Positions 36,018-46,289 of a stretch of 64,000 nt of DNA are shown here, one piece after another. Within the stretch, counting starts at the first letter, position 1; each line of letters starts with the position of its first letter. The stretch lies in the NCBI GenBank assembly GCA_052400665.1, contig JBQTGK010000004.1; one strand, 5' to 3'. The notes under the pieces are model-generated. The model searched no databases, was not told the DNA's origin, and saw only the letters and a list, made by a program, of their open reading frames with translations. Origin of the DNA: JBQTGK01 sp052400665 (lineage in GTDB: Bacteria; Bacteroidota; Bacteroidia; Bacteroidales; Marinifilaceae). A program made the position numbers and the translations under genes.

Positions 36018-38882
36018 ATGAATAAGTTCTATGTTAAGCTCCTTTTAGCTTTGTTTTCCATTTCATTTTTAGTGATAAGTAATACAAGTGCTCAATCAAA
36101 TCGAAAAGGGTATTCTAGCTTTTCGGATGTGAGTAGCGAAATTAAATATCTCTCAGGTACTGGTAAAGATAATATGGTGAATTGGGATTTTTATTGTTCT
36201 GATGGAATGAATAGTGGCAAATGGACTACTATTGGTGTTCCATCGTGTTGGGAATTGCAAGGTTTTGGTCACTACAACTATGGGCACGATGCTATGGATA
36301 AACGATACAAAGAACATGGTTTATATAAACATCAGTTTGTTGTGCCAAAGAGTTGGAAAAGCAAAGATATTAAAATTGTTTTTGAAGGTGTAATGACTGA
36401 TGCTGAAGTGAAAATAAATGGTAAGCTGGCAGGAGAAATTCATCAGGGAGCTTTCTACGAATTCAAATATAATATTACCAATTTGCTAAAATATGGGGCA
36501 GAAAATTTGCTGGAAGTAAAGGTAAATAAAGTTTCTGCAAACGAGTCAATTAATTTTGCTGAGCGGAAGGCCGATTTTTGGATTTTTGGAGGTATTTATC
36601 GACCCGTATATCTTCAGGTTTCTCCTAAAGAAAACATTGATCGTTTAGCTATAGATGCAAAAGCAGATGGAGCAATTACAGCTGATGTATTTACGAATTC
36701 AAAAAAGGCTGATAAAATTAAGTTGGCATTATTCGATTTAAAAGGAAATAAAATTCAGAACTTAAAAGTTAAGAATATCCAGAAAGAGAAAACCAAATGG
36801 AGAATTTCAGCGAAAGCAAATGAGATTCAATCATGGAATCCAGAATTACCAAAATTGTATAGTTTGCAAGTAGAACTGTTGGATAAAAACAACAAACTGT
36901 TGCATCAAGTAAATCAGCGTATTGGTTTTCGCTCAGTAGAAATAATAGATGGTGATGGTGTATATGTGAATGGTGAGCGAATTAAGTTCAAAGGGGTCAA
37001 TCGTCATTCTTTTTATCCAAAATCGGGTCGAACTTGTTCAAAAGAATTAAGCATAGAACATGTGAAGATGATGAAAGACATGAATATGAATGCAGTTCGT
37101 ATGTCGCATTATCCACCAGATGTACATTTTTTAGATGTGTGTGATTCGCTTGGGTTATTTGTTATTGACGAATTATGTACTTGGCACAGTCCTCATTTAG
37201 ATACAAAAGTTGGGCGAAAACTTGTTAAAGAATTAGTTGTTCGTGATGTGAATCATCCATCTATTTTAATTTGGGCGAATGGTAACGAAACGGGTTGGAA
37301 TAAGGAATTAGATGACGACTATGCAAAGTGGGATATTCAAAATCGTGAGGTGATTCACCCATGGAATATTTTTCGAAAAACCAATACAATGCATTATCCT
37401 AGCTATCATATTTTTGCTTACGATACTTATGCGAAAGATAAAATTTATTGCCCAACTGAGTTTTTGCATGGTTTGTATGATGGTGGACATGGTGCGGGCT
37501 TAGAGGATTATTGGAATCAGATGTGGAACATTCCAATTGCGGCAGGTGGTTTTCTATGGGATTTTGCCGATGAGGCTGTCGTTCGTACCGATAAGGATGG
37601 GATTTTAGATACCGATGGTAATCATGCGGCAGATGGAATTGTTGGACCGTATGGAGAGAAAGAAGCGAGTTACTTTACGATTAAAGAAGTTTGGTCGCCA
37701 GTTTATATTGAAGAGCGCTATATCCGCGAAAGCTTCAATGGCAAGTTTAGAGTTGAAAACAGGTATCATTATACCCATCTTGATCAATGTGAAATGACTG
37801 CTGAATGGGTGAAATTTGATGGTCCCAATGGTTCGTTAAAAACAACTGTTCTGGAGCAAAGTATAGTAAAGCTGCCTTCGCTTGCACCTTATGAAAGAGG
37901 TAGTTTTACTGTTGATCTGCCTACAAACTGGAAAAAAGCAGATGCTTTGTATTTAAAGGCAATCGATCAGCATGGAATGGAAATTTTTACGTGGACTTAT
38001 CCCATTCAAATGCCAAAACAGCTGAATAAGTCAATAATTAGCTACTCAGGAGAGTATGAGCTGGTAACAGAAACCAAGAATGAACAAATAAAAGTGAAAG
38101 CGAATGGAATCGGATTTCTTTTCTCTGATAAAACAGGTTTGTTGCAAGAAGTAAAAAAGGGAAATCAGATAATTCCTTTCAATAATGGTCCCGTAATTTT
38201 AGGTCATAAAGATAAAATTGAGAACTTAAGTGTTACTAGTTTGAAAAATAAAGTAGAGATATCGGTTTTATTTGAAAAAACGGATAAGTCGCCCAATTGG
38301 GCTAGCCATAAAGAGTACAGTTCAGATTTAATTAAATGGACCATTTATCCAAATGGATTGCTAGACTTGGAGGTGAAAATTAAAGGCAAGAAAAAGGTTA
38401 CCGATTACAAAGGCATCACTTTCTCGTTTCCAGAACAGGAAGTTGCAGGTATGAAATGGCTTGGAGATGGACCTTATCGTGTGTGGCGTAACCGAATGAA
38501 AGGAACAAAATTTCAAGTATGGGAAAATGATTACAACAATACCATCACAGGTGAATCGGGATTTGTTTACCCAGAATTTAAAGGTTTCTTTTCAAGTTTG
38601 TATTGGGTGAAAGTAAAAGGGAAAAACAAGAATGGATTTACAGTGTATTGCAATTCGAAGAATACATTTTTAAGAATGTTAACTCCAGAAAACCCTAGTG
38701 AAGACCCTAAAGGCAGAGTTTCTCCTAAATTTCCCCAGGGTGATATTTCCTTTCTAAAAAATATACCAGCTATTGGGACTAAATTTCAGAATCCTGATTC
38801 GATGGGGCCTCAGGGAAATTTTGAGAATTATTTTGGTAATGATGATGAACCGATAGTAATTGATCTAACTTTTGAGTTTTAA
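36018..38882 (+). CDS. GH2 beta-galactosidase-family enzyme, first gene of a GH117 operon
   Basis: A 954-residue protein from ATG 36018, which gives a standard signal peptide (MNKFYVKLLLALF to TSAQS); upstream TTG 35955 would only add an odd extension. GH2 domains: jelly roll (about 55-200), Ig-like, and a barrel with acid/base Glu in IWANGNETGWN and a candidate nucleophile Glu in CPTEFLHG. LacZ-like C-terminal domains follow, including a super-sandwich-like region from about 690. It should act on terminal beta-galactose of galactan oligosaccharides. It heads an operon with beta-helix (28 bp), GH117 and GH29, and lacks the C-rich operator. Confidence 0.88.
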   Translation: MNKFYVKLLLALFSISFLVISNTSAQSNRKGYSSFSDVSSEIKYLSGTGKDNMVNWDFYCSDGMNSGKWTTIGVPSCWELQGFGHYNYGHDAMDKRYKEHGLYKHQFVVPKSWKSKDIKIVFEGVMTDAEVKINGKLAGEIHQGAFYEFKYNITNLLKYGAENLLEVKVNKVSANESINFAERKADFWIFGGIYRPVYLQVSPKENIDRLAIDAKADGAITADVFTNSKKADKIKLALFDLKGNKIQNLKVKNIQKEKTKWRISAKANEIQSWNPELPKLYSLQVELLDKNNKLLHQVNQRIGFRSVEIIDGDGVYVNGERIKFKGVNRHSFYPKSGRTCSKELSIEHVKMMKDMNMNAVRMSHYPPDVHFLDVCDSLGLFVIDELCTWHSPHLDTKVGRKLVKELVVRDVNHPSILIWANGNETGWNKELDDDYAKWDIQNREVIHPWNIFRKTNTMHYPSYHIFAYDTYAKDKIYCPTEFLHGLYDGGHGAGLEDYWNQMWNIPIAAGGFLWDFADEAVVRTDKDGILDTDGNHAADGIVGPYGEKEASYFTIKEVWSPVYIEERYIRESFNGKFRVENRYHYTHLDQCEMTAEWVKFDGPNGSLKTTVLEQSIVKLPSLAPYERGSFTVDLPTNWKKADALYLKAIDQHGMEIFTWTYPIQMPKQLNKSIISYSGEYELVTETKNEQIKVKANGIGFLFSDKTGLLQEVKKGNQIIPFNNGPVILGHKDKIENLSVTSLKNKVEISVLFEKTDKSPNWASHKEYSSDLIKWTIYPNGLLDLEVKIKGKKKVTDYKGITFSFPEQEVAGMKWLGDGPYRVWRNRMKGTKFQVWENDYNNTITGESGFVYPEFKGFFSSLYWVKVKGKNKNGFTVYCNSKNTFLRMLTPENPSEDPKGRVSPKFPQGDISFLKNIPAIGTKFQNPDSMGPQGNFENYFGNDDEPIVIDLTFEF

Positions 38883-38910
38883 TATTAGTTTATTGTAAAA
38901 ATTGACAACA

Positions 38911-40914
38911 ATGAAAAAAGCAATACAGATAGTAATGTTATTGATGATATCCTTTAGTGTTTTGGCAAAGGAGTATCATGTTGATTGTAATAATGGTTTC
39001 TCTGGTAATGGATCAGTTAAAAATCCTTTCAAAACCATAGGTCAGGCATCAAATGTCATGAAAAAAGGTGATGTTTGTTTTATACATAAAGGTACCTATC
39101 GCGAAATCATTAATCCTCAAAAATCGGGTACTACATCACAACCAATAACATTTACCTGTTTCGAAAATGATATTGTAATTATATCAGCTACAGAACAGGT
39201 ATCTGATTGGGTAAAACATAAAGAAGATATTTATAAATCATCAAATGTAATAATGCCTTTAGATGATGGAAATAACGTGTATTGCAATCAGAATAAAATG
39301 CAGATAGCACGATGGCCGAATGATACGGATAGTAATGAATATTCGCTCGATGCCAAATATATCGATCAGACAAAAGGAACTTACTCCATGTCGTACATCA
39401 GCAATAATGAAATTCCGGATATCGATTGGACTGGCGGTATCATTCACTACTTAGGAGCACATAGCGGTTGTAGTTGGGAGCGTACAATTACCGACTATGA
39501 TAAAGATCTTCATAGAATTTATTTCGAAATATTGCCTGATAAATGGCCTTTTGGGACTACTCATAGTTCAAAGCGTTTTGAGAACGGACATAGAGGCATT
39601 TTTTATCTGATGAACAAGCTGGAAGCACTTGATGCTCCTCGGGAATGGTATTACGATGCAAATAATAAAGAGCTTTACTTCTATGCTCCTGATGGCAAAA
39701 ATCCTAATGATGAATTGGTTGAGATAGCTGTTCGTAAAAATACGGTGGAGATTAATTCTAATTATATTCATTTTAATGGACTTAATTTTATTGGTGGTAT
39801 GGTAAGCATCAAAGGAAATTATAATAAAATTACCAACTGCATGATAAAGCATGGATCAGAAAGGTTAATCACTAACCTAAATGGAGCAGCTTTGCCCGAT
39901 GCCGCAATTCAAATTCTTAAGGGGCATCATAATATTATTGAAAAATGCGTATTGGAACATGGTACTTTAAATGGTATGTATTTAAGTAAAGAATCTGAAG
40001 ATAACCGTGTTGAAAACTGCATCGTGCAATATTTTAATACGGTTGGATTGCATGCACATTTGATAAATAGTGGAGGAGCTCGTAATGTAATAATTAAAAA
40101 TTCGTGTTATGGTTCTGCTCGCGATGGAGTAAAAGTTACCGGTGAGGATAGTGAGTTTGCCTATAATCATGTTCAGAAATGTTTGATTTCGGGTGCCGAT
40201 GGAGGATTGTTCTATGTTACAGGAAGAAGTATTCCCATGAACATTGAATTGCACCACAACTGGTTTCATGATGCTTATACAGCCGAGCATGCAGGAAAAA
40301 AGGCTACAGGAATTTATCTCGATAATAACGCTGCCGGTTATATTGTGCATCACAATGTGGTTTGGGATGTGGAATGGGGTGGTTTACATTTCAATTGGAA
40401 TGCCATTAAAAATGAGATTTACAATAATACATTCTGGAATGTTGGGCCAATGGAACAGGCTATGATAGATTGTTGGGTTCCTGTCAGGAATGGACAGCAA
40501 TATAACGTAAAAGACAATATCTTATGCAATAATATTTCCGATGTTCGTCCATGGTGGCATTCGGGTAACGGTCCAAAATATCGTGTCGACGAAAAAGAAT
40601 ACATAGGATCTAATGCCGATAATGATTTCAAAAATAACTGGCAGTTTACAAACCCTCCTTTTCATTTTGAAAAGGGTAGAATGTTTGTTCCTTTCAACGA
40701 GTCTTCTCTAGTAGATGCTGGGCAGGAAATAAAGGGGGTAACCAAAGGATTCAAGGGAAATGCACCTGATTTGGGAGCCTATGAATTAGATGGAGAATAT
40801 TGGGTTCCGGGTGTTGACTGGAAACCTGATGGATTTGCATGGACACCCGGTACAGATTATTTGAGTACTGGAAGAAGTTTTAAAGAATATAAAATAACGA
40901 ATAATAAACTTTAA
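38911..40914 (+). CDS. Secreted right-handed beta-helix protein, possible polysaccharide-active enzyme
   Basis: A 667-residue protein from ATG 38911 with a signal peptide (to about VLAKEY). The start YHVDCNNGFSGNGSVKNPFKTIGQA is the DUF1565/pectate-lyase-like N-cap of parallel beta-helix proteins. Helix rungs follow, rich in N, I and V (NCMIKHGSERL, HNIIEKCVLEHGTLNGMYLSKES, NRVENCIVQYF), then HHNWFHD and AGYIVHHNVVWDVEWGG. Folds of this kind include polysaccharide lyases and several glycosidase families, but I cannot place it in one. Translationally close neighbours (GH117 starts 1 bp after the stop) imply a step in the same oligosaccharide pathway. Confidence 0.75.
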   Translation: MKKAIQIVMLLMISFSVLAKEYHVDCNNGFSGNGSVKNPFKTIGQASNVMKKGDVCFIHKGTYREIINPQKSGTTSQPITFTCFENDIVIISATEQVSDWVKHKEDIYKSSNVIMPLDDGNNVYCNQNKMQIARWPNDTDSNEYSLDAKYIDQTKGTYSMSYISNNEIPDIDWTGGIIHYLGAHSGCSWERTITDYDKDLHRIYFEILPDKWPFGTTHSSKRFENGHRGIFYLMNKLEALDAPREWYYDANNKELYFYAPDGKNPNDELVEIAVRKNTVEINSNYIHFNGLNFIGGMVSIKGNYNKITNCMIKHGSERLITNLNGAALPDAAIQILKGHHNIIEKCVLEHGTLNGMYLSKESEDNRVENCIVQYFNTVGLHAHLINSGGARNVIIKNSCYGSARDGVKVTGEDSEFAYNHVQKCLISGADGGLFYVTGRSIPMNIELHHNWFHDAYTAEHAGKKATGIYLDNNAAGYIVHHNVVWDVEWGGLHFNWNAIKNEIYNNTFWNVGPMEQAMIDCWVPVRNGQQYNVKDNILCNNISDVRPWWHSGNGPKYRVDEKEYIGSNADNDFKNNWQFTNPPFHFEKGRMFVPFNESSLVDAGQEIKGVTKGFKGNAPDLGAYELDGEYWVPGVDWKPDGFAWTPGTDYLSTGRSFKEYKITNNKL

Positions 40915-40915
40915 C

Positions 40916-42208
40916 ATGAGGATAATAATAATCTTTTTAGTGGCAAGTTTTTGGTTTATTTCTTGTCAGCAAAGTTCAACAAACATAGCATCGGAATCAA
41001 AAAATAAGGAAGAATTTCCATTCTTTATTCCTAATGAGAAACCTGATCGCCCCTTAAGTGCGGCAGTAAAACGTAATTACGAAGCTTATGAGCATATTCG
41101 TCCTGAACAAAACGAGCTGTACACGCAATTTAAATACACAAAATTGAAAGGCTTCGATTACAATGGTGGAGATGGTACATTAACCCGTCGCGATCCGTCA
41201 AAAGTGATATTCGAAAATGGTAAATATTACGTTTGGTATACTTATCGGAATACACCTGTAAAGTCGGTAGGAATGGCGAGAGCCAAGGAAGCTAATGATA
41301 CGATTCCATCTGCAGATTGGGATTTGGCGGAGATTTGGTACGCGACCTCAGAAGATGGATTTACCTGGGAAGAGCAAGGAGTAGCTGTTCCTCGTCCACC
41401 AAAACCACATGTTGGTTGGCGTTCTGTAACGACTACTGATATTCTTAAATTCAAAGGAAAATACTATTTGTACTTTCAGGCATTTATGGAAGCAAGCGGT
41501 TTGCGTGGCGATTTTTGTCCTGTATCTGTTGCTTACGCAGATTCTCCTGATGGACCGTGGACACATTCAAATAAAATTGTAATTCCTAACGGGCCAAAAG
41601 GTTCCTGGGATCAATATTCTATTCATGATCCTTATCCATTGGTACATGATGGTAAAATATACCTTTATTACAAAGGTGATTTCGATAAACGTCCTGAATT
41701 AAAGCCTTCAAAAATAAGAATGCAAGGTTTGGCTATTGCTGAAGATCCATTGGGGCCTTTTATCAAGCATCCGTTAAATCCAGTTATCAATTCAGGTCAC
41801 GAAACCACACTATTTCCATTTAAAAAAGGAGTTGCAGCTTTGGTAATTAAAGATGGTATGGAGCGCAATACCATTCAATATGCCGAAGATTGGGTGAATT
41901 TTGAAATTGCATCTATTGTTGAAATGATGCCAGTTGCAGGAGGTCCGTATATTACTGACGCATTTACCGATACTAAAGATGGTAGAGGAATTACCTGGGG
42001 AATTTCTCATTTTACCAATGCAGGAGGAGATTGGAAGAACAATCATTCCATTTTAACCCGTTTTGATTGCGATTTAAGTGTAGATATTCATGATGATCAA
42101 ATGAAGGAACATTATATTAAATATAGTCCTGAAGATCATTATAAAAAAAGATTGAGTGCAAAGCAGCATGCAAGGATAAAAGAACAGAATAACAAATTAA
42201 AACAATAA
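40916..42208 (+). CDS. GH117-family 3,6-anhydro-alpha-L-galactosidase-like lipoprotein (copy 1, variant)
   Basis: A 430-residue lipoprotein (lipobox FISC). The five-bladed propeller carries GH117 hallmarks: YTQFKYTKLKGFDYNGG, RRDPSKVIFENGKYYVWYT, WDQYSIHDPYPLVHDGK and SGHE. In characterised GH117 enzymes the His of this last motif is the proposed proton donor. The family cleaves the alpha-1,3 linkage that frees 3,6-anhydro-L-galactose from neoagaro-oligosaccharides. This copy differs from copy 2 in the segment after the fourth blade (KPSKIRMQG instead of PVWVGGG), likely part of the active-site rim, so substrate range may differ. It is third in an operon of four. Confidence 0.88.
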   Translation: MRIIIIFLVASFWFISCQQSSTNIASESKNKEEFPFFIPNEKPDRPLSAAVKRNYEAYEHIRPEQNELYTQFKYTKLKGFDYNGGDGTLTRRDPSKVIFENGKYYVWYTYRNTPVKSVGMARAKEANDTIPSADWDLAEIWYATSEDGFTWEEQGVAVPRPPKPHVGWRSVTTTDILKFKGKYYLYFQAFMEASGLRGDFCPVSVAYADSPDGPWTHSNKIVIPNGPKGSWDQYSIHDPYPLVHDGKIYLYYKGDFDKRPELKPSKIRMQGLAIAEDPLGPFIKHPLNPVINSGHETTLFPFKKGVAALVIKDGMERNTIQYAEDWVNFEIASIVEMMPVAGGPYITDAFTDTKDGRGITWGISHFTNAGGDWKNNHSILTRFDCDLSVDIHDDQMKEHYIKYSPEDHYKKRLSAKQHARIKEQNNKLKQ

Positions 42209-42210
42209 AT

Positions 42211-43734
42211 ATGTCAACTATTGGAAAAATCAGTTTAATAATAATTGTGGCTTTAACAATTAGTTGCACCAGCACTTCCAAAGTAGAAGAATTAAAAGAA
42301 GTATTTATTCCAACTCTGGAATCTCTAAAACAGCACAAAGCAGCACCTGAGTGGTTTCAGGATGCCAAATTGGGTATGTATTTTCACTGGGGACCTTATA
42401 GTGTGCCTGCTCATGGTAGTGCATGGTATCCAGCCAATATGTATATGAAAGGGAGTAAGATAAATAAATGGCACGAAGAGCATTTTGGTCCCATTGAAGA
42501 GTTTGGCTACGAAGATTTCATTCCTATGTTTACTACAGAGCACTTCGATCCTGAAGAGTGGGCTGATTTATTTCAAGCTACAGGTGCAAAGTTTGCTGGT
42601 CCGGTAGCCGAGCATCACGATGGTTTTGCCATGTGGGATAGCGAAGTGAATCCTTGGAATGCTGCTGATATGGGACCTAAACGTGATATTTTAGGTGATC
42701 TTTTTGCTTCTTTAAAGAAACGCAACATCAAAACACTTGCTACTTTTCATCATGCCCGTAACGGACAACGCAATGCGAATAAACCAGAGTATTGGGATCG
42801 AAATGGCTTTAACAGTCATTACCCTTATCATCCCGACCTTCCGACTGCTACAACCGATCCGAAATTGCGTAAGCTATTTGGTAACTGGGAAAATATTGAA
42901 GATTTTAATCAGTATTGGTTAGATCAAGTAGAAGAGGTGGTAGACAAATACAATCCAGATTTATTGTGGTACGATTCGTGGCTGAACATGATACCAGAAG
43001 ATAAAATCAACGAGATGTTGGCTTATCATTTTAACAATGGATTGAAACACAATAAGGAAGTGGTTGTTTGTAGTAAGCATCAAGATATTCCTTTGGAAAT
43101 TGGCATAGATGACTTGGAGCAAGGTGGACGCAGAGATATTTATCCTTTGCCTTGGATGACAGATATTACCTTGAGCAATAGTCGATGGATGTATGTGGAA
43201 GGAGAAAAATATAAGGATGCTGCATTAGTTGTGCGTAACATGATTGATGTTTGGAGTAAAAATGGAACCGTACTTTTAAATATTTCACCGCGTGCCGATG
43301 GAGTGATCAATCAGGAACAACGTGATGTTTTACAAGAAATCGGAGCTTGGATGAAAGTTTATGGCGAAGCGGTTTATGGAACACGACCATTTAAAATTTT
43401 TGGTTATGGAAATGCCAATGCTTCAGATGCTTCGCATGATGGACAATCTGCTAAAGTAAAGTACACTGCTAGCGATGTTCGTTATACCGTAGCTAAAGAT
43501 GAAAAATCGATGTACGTCTTCTTTTTGGGTGTACCTAAAGCTGGAAAAACAATTAAGATGAGAGCTATTGGTGGATTTCATAGGAATCTTCCTCCTTCGC
43601 CAATTAAAAATATTAAGTTGATGGGAGTAAACATAGATATTGATTGGAAGCTAACTCCTCAAACTTTATTGCTTACAATGCCAGAAGTGGAATACAACCC
43701 AATTGCAACAGTTTTAAAATTGGAACTGGAATAA
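42211..43734 (+). CDS. GH29 alpha-L-fucosidase/alpha-L-galactosidase lipoprotein (copy 2)
   Basis: A 507-residue lipoprotein (lipobox TISC), starting 2 bp after GH117. The GH29 barrel shows PEWFQDAKLGMYFHWGPYSV, VAEHHDGFAMWD and a probable nucleophile Asp in LLWYDSW. A C-terminal beta domain begins near 395. Genetic coupling to GH117 suggests it removes an alpha-L-galactose-type residue (or methylated/desulfated form) so that GH2 and GH117 can proceed. Fucosidase activity is the family default and cannot be ruled out. A terminator follows. Confidence 0.88.
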   Translation: MSTIGKISLIIIVALTISCTSTSKVEELKEVFIPTLESLKQHKAAPEWFQDAKLGMYFHWGPYSVPAHGSAWYPANMYMKGSKINKWHEEHFGPIEEFGYEDFIPMFTTEHFDPEEWADLFQATGAKFAGPVAEHHDGFAMWDSEVNPWNAADMGPKRDILGDLFASLKKRNIKTLATFHHARNGQRNANKPEYWDRNGFNSHYPYHPDLPTATTDPKLRKLFGNWENIEDFNQYWLDQVEEVVDKYNPDLLWYDSWLNMIPEDKINEMLAYHFNNGLKHNKEVVVCSKHQDIPLEIGIDDLEQGGRRDIYPLPWMTDITLSNSRWMYVEGEKYKDAALVVRNMIDVWSKNGTVLLNISPRADGVINQEQRDVLQEIGAWMKVYGEAVYGTRPFKIFGYGNANASDASHDGQSAKVKYTASDVRYTVAKDEKSMYVFFLGVPKAGKTIKMRAIGGFHRNLPPSPIKNIKLMGVNIDIDWKLTPQTLLLTMPEVEYNPIATVLKLELE

Positions 43735-43784
43735 GTTAGTTTTGATAAACTACTACTACAATAATAATAAAATCAGCAAAAAAG

Positions 43785-43820
43785 AAACCCGGAATTGTGC
43801 TTGTACACATTCCGGGTTTT
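43785..43820. terminator. Terminator between GH29 copy 2 and GH3 copy 2
   Basis: AAACCCGGAAT(T)GTG pairs with CACATTCCGGGTTTT, with one bulged T. T and A runs flank the stem, and the genes are convergent. Confidence 0.8.
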
Positions 43821-43850
43821 GCATTTATAAAATGGTTTTTAGTTTCTTCT

Positions 43851-46235
43851 TTATTGATTTATAGAGAAAAATACAGAACGGCCATTCTCAAGAATCATCT
43901 CATTTCCTTTTAGTTCAATTGTTTCGCTAAGGCGGATATCAGTACATGATGCAGCCACTTTAAACTCATATTTTCCTGGTTCTAAAATCCATTGGTTATC
44001 TATGTATTGTGCCAATTGTTCTGGTGAAACAAGGAATTTAATGGCTTTTTCTTCACCTGCCTTTAAGTCTACACGCTGAAAACCTTTCAATTGAATTGGC
44101 TTCATATCCGAATTTGCATCCTTTGGAGAAACGTACAATTGAACGATTTCGGTTCCATCTTTGTCTCCTGTGTTTTTTATCTTACATGCAATTTCGAAAC
44201 GCTCATCCGTAATTTTTGCGCTAGAGTTCATTTTTAAATCACTGTACGTGTAATTGGTGTACGATAAACCGTAACCAAAAGGATATTGAGGCTGGGTATT
44301 AGTGTAACCATTCTTGTAATTAACCTCAGCTTTATCTTCTGATTTAGGGTAGGTGATACACAATTTAGCAGATGGATTTACTTTTCCAGTCATAATATCA
44401 GCAATTGCTTGTCCTCCTTCTTCTCCAGGAAACCATCCTTGTACAATTGCCGCACAACCTTCTTCTAGTTCATTAACTACTTGCGGACGACCGCCGTACA
44501 TGACTAGAATAACAGGTTTTCCGGTTGCAATTAATTTCTTTACAAATTCCTCTTGTTCACCTGGTAAACGAATACCTTTTCTTTCGCGTCCTTCACCACA
44601 CAGATAAATATTTTCTCCCATAACAGCGATAATCACATCACTTTCTTTAGAGATTTTAATCGCATTGGTAAGATCTGGCTGAGGTACATCTTTAATCGTA
44701 AGCATCTTCACTTTTGCCAAACGACTATCACCCAATCCGTCTTTTTTAATCACTGATTCTAAAGGAGCACTCCAATCGCAACCACGTTCGTGTTTAATGC
44801 TAACTTTTTCTCCTAGTGCGTTGTGTAAACCTTCGCTTAGGCTGATTAGTTTAGGATTGTTTGGATCAAATTGTTTACTCCACCAAAACGAAATCATCGA
44901 TTGATACGTGTAATCGCCCAATAAACCGTGAACAGTTGCTGCATTGGGGCCTACCAAAGCAATTTTTTTCACATCGTTTTTAAGTGGTAAAATACCATTG
45001 TTCTTCAATAAAACGATAGACTGGCAAGCCGATTCGTAAGCTAACTTACGGTTTGCAGGAGGATCAAAATCCAATTCTCCATCGACTCCAATTGTAGGAT
45101 TTTCATTCAATAAACCCAAACGAGCTTTCATGATCAATGAACGTTTCACGGCATCATCAATTTTTTCTTGGCTTACCAATCCTTCTTTCAAAGCCTCAGG
45201 CAAATAAGGGAAAGCAATTGGTTTTGCAAGTTCAATATCAGTTCCTGCATTTAAAGCCATAACTGCAGCTTCTTTCGATGAGGATGCCAATCTGTGACCT
45301 GAATACGTAAGGTTAACAGCACCGTAATCACTCACTACAACACCATCAAAACCTAGTTTCTCGCGTAAAATTGTTGTTAGCATTTCTTTGCTGGTAACCA
45401 CAGCCTCACCTTTAAATCTGCCATAAGAGGGCATTACACTTTTTACATTTCCTTTCTTTATTACCACTTCGTGCGGCATTAAGTATTCTTCGTAAAATTC
45501 CTTAGGATTGTTGTTTTGTGTCCCATATCCTGCAAAATGTTTTGTTGTAGCGACAACGCCATTACTGATATTTTCACCTTGTAAGCCGTTAACAAAGGCT
45601 AAACCCAAAGCAGAAGTCAAGTAGGCATCTTCACCATAACTTTCCTCAATTCGTTCCCAATGAGCAGTACGACTAAGGTCAAGCATAGGAGAAAGGGCGT
45701 AAGTTGCTCCAGCAGCTCTCATATTTTTTCTTGTAGAGGTAGCATTTTTTGTTATTTGATCTGCATTCCACGAACATCCCATTCCAATTTGTTGTGGGAA
45801 TGTTGTTGCTCCCTGAGTTGCAAATCCTGTGATTGCTTCTTCGTGAAATATTGCAGGAAGTTTTGTTCTGGTTTCCGTCATTAAATAGTTTTGAACGTCT
45901 CGAACAAAATCTCTTAATTCGGTTGGACTCATGGTTAAAGAGGATGAAAATTGGCAGAAGTGTCCAATGCCGTGAGGAATTACTTCTTTACATTTTTCAA
46001 GAGAAAATTTTCCATCTACCATAATTTCATTTGGGCGAATTCCTTCTATTTGGGCTAGTTTTTCATCCAAAGTCATTTGGCTCATTATTGCTATTGCTTT
46101 CGCTTCAAGTTCTGCATTTGAAAAAGATTCCATCCCTTTTTCTTGAATAGTTTCGCTTTGGCATCCTAAAAAAGTACTAAGGCAAATTAGTACAAAAGAT
46201 GCACGAGAGAGTAAAGATTGTTTGAGTTTATTCAT
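43851..46235 (-). CDS. GH3 exo-beta-glycosidase lipoprotein (copy 2)
   Basis: A 794-residue lipoprotein (lipobox FLGC). The GH3 barrel shows VVATTKHFAGYG and nucleophile Asp in GVVVSDYGAVN. The alpha/beta sandwich follows (SIVLLKNNGILPL, VMGENIYLCGEGRERKG) and an Fn3-like C-terminus (about 690-785). It is periplasmic or outer-membrane attached and removes terminal beta-linked glucose, xylose or a similar sugar. It differs from GH3 copy 1 by its longer N-terminus and by the acid/base loop region. It is the second gene of the GH43-GH3 operon (54 bp after GH43). Confidence 0.88.
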   Translation of the reverse strand: MNKLKQSLLSRASFVLICLSTFLGCQSETIQEKGMESFSNAELEAKAIAIMSQMTLDEKLAQIEGIRPNEIMVDGKFSLEKCKEVIPHGIGHFCQFSSSLTMSPTELRDFVRDVQNYLMTETRTKLPAIFHEEAITGFATQGATTFPQQIGMGCSWNADQITKNATSTRKNMRAAGATYALSPMLDLSRTAHWERIEESYGEDAYLTSALGLAFVNGLQGENISNGVVATTKHFAGYGTQNNNPKEFYEEYLMPHEVVIKKGNVKSVMPSYGRFKGEAVVTSKEMLTTILREKLGFDGVVVSDYGAVNLTYSGHRLASSSKEAAVMALNAGTDIELAKPIAFPYLPEALKEGLVSQEKIDDAVKRSLIMKARLGLLNENPTIGVDGELDFDPPANRKLAYESACQSIVLLKNNGILPLKNDVKKIALVGPNAATVHGLLGDYTYQSMISFWWSKQFDPNNPKLISLSEGLHNALGEKVSIKHERGCDWSAPLESVIKKDGLGDSRLAKVKMLTIKDVPQPDLTNAIKISKESDVIIAVMGENIYLCGEGRERKGIRLPGEQEEFVKKLIATGKPVILVMYGGRPQVVNELEEGCAAIVQGWFPGEEGGQAIADIMTGKVNPSAKLCITYPKSEDKAEVNYKNGYTNTQPQYPFGYGLSYTNYTYSDLKMNSSAKITDERFEIACKIKNTGDKDGTEIVQLYVSPKDANSDMKPIQLKGFQRVDLKAGEEKAIKFLVSPEQLAQYIDNQWILEPGKYEFKVAASCTDIRLSETIELKGNEMILENGRSVFFSINQ

Positions 46236-46289
46236 TATTAGTGATTTATAGTTTTCCTATTTTTATTGGCTTAAAGGGAGTTTTCAGTT

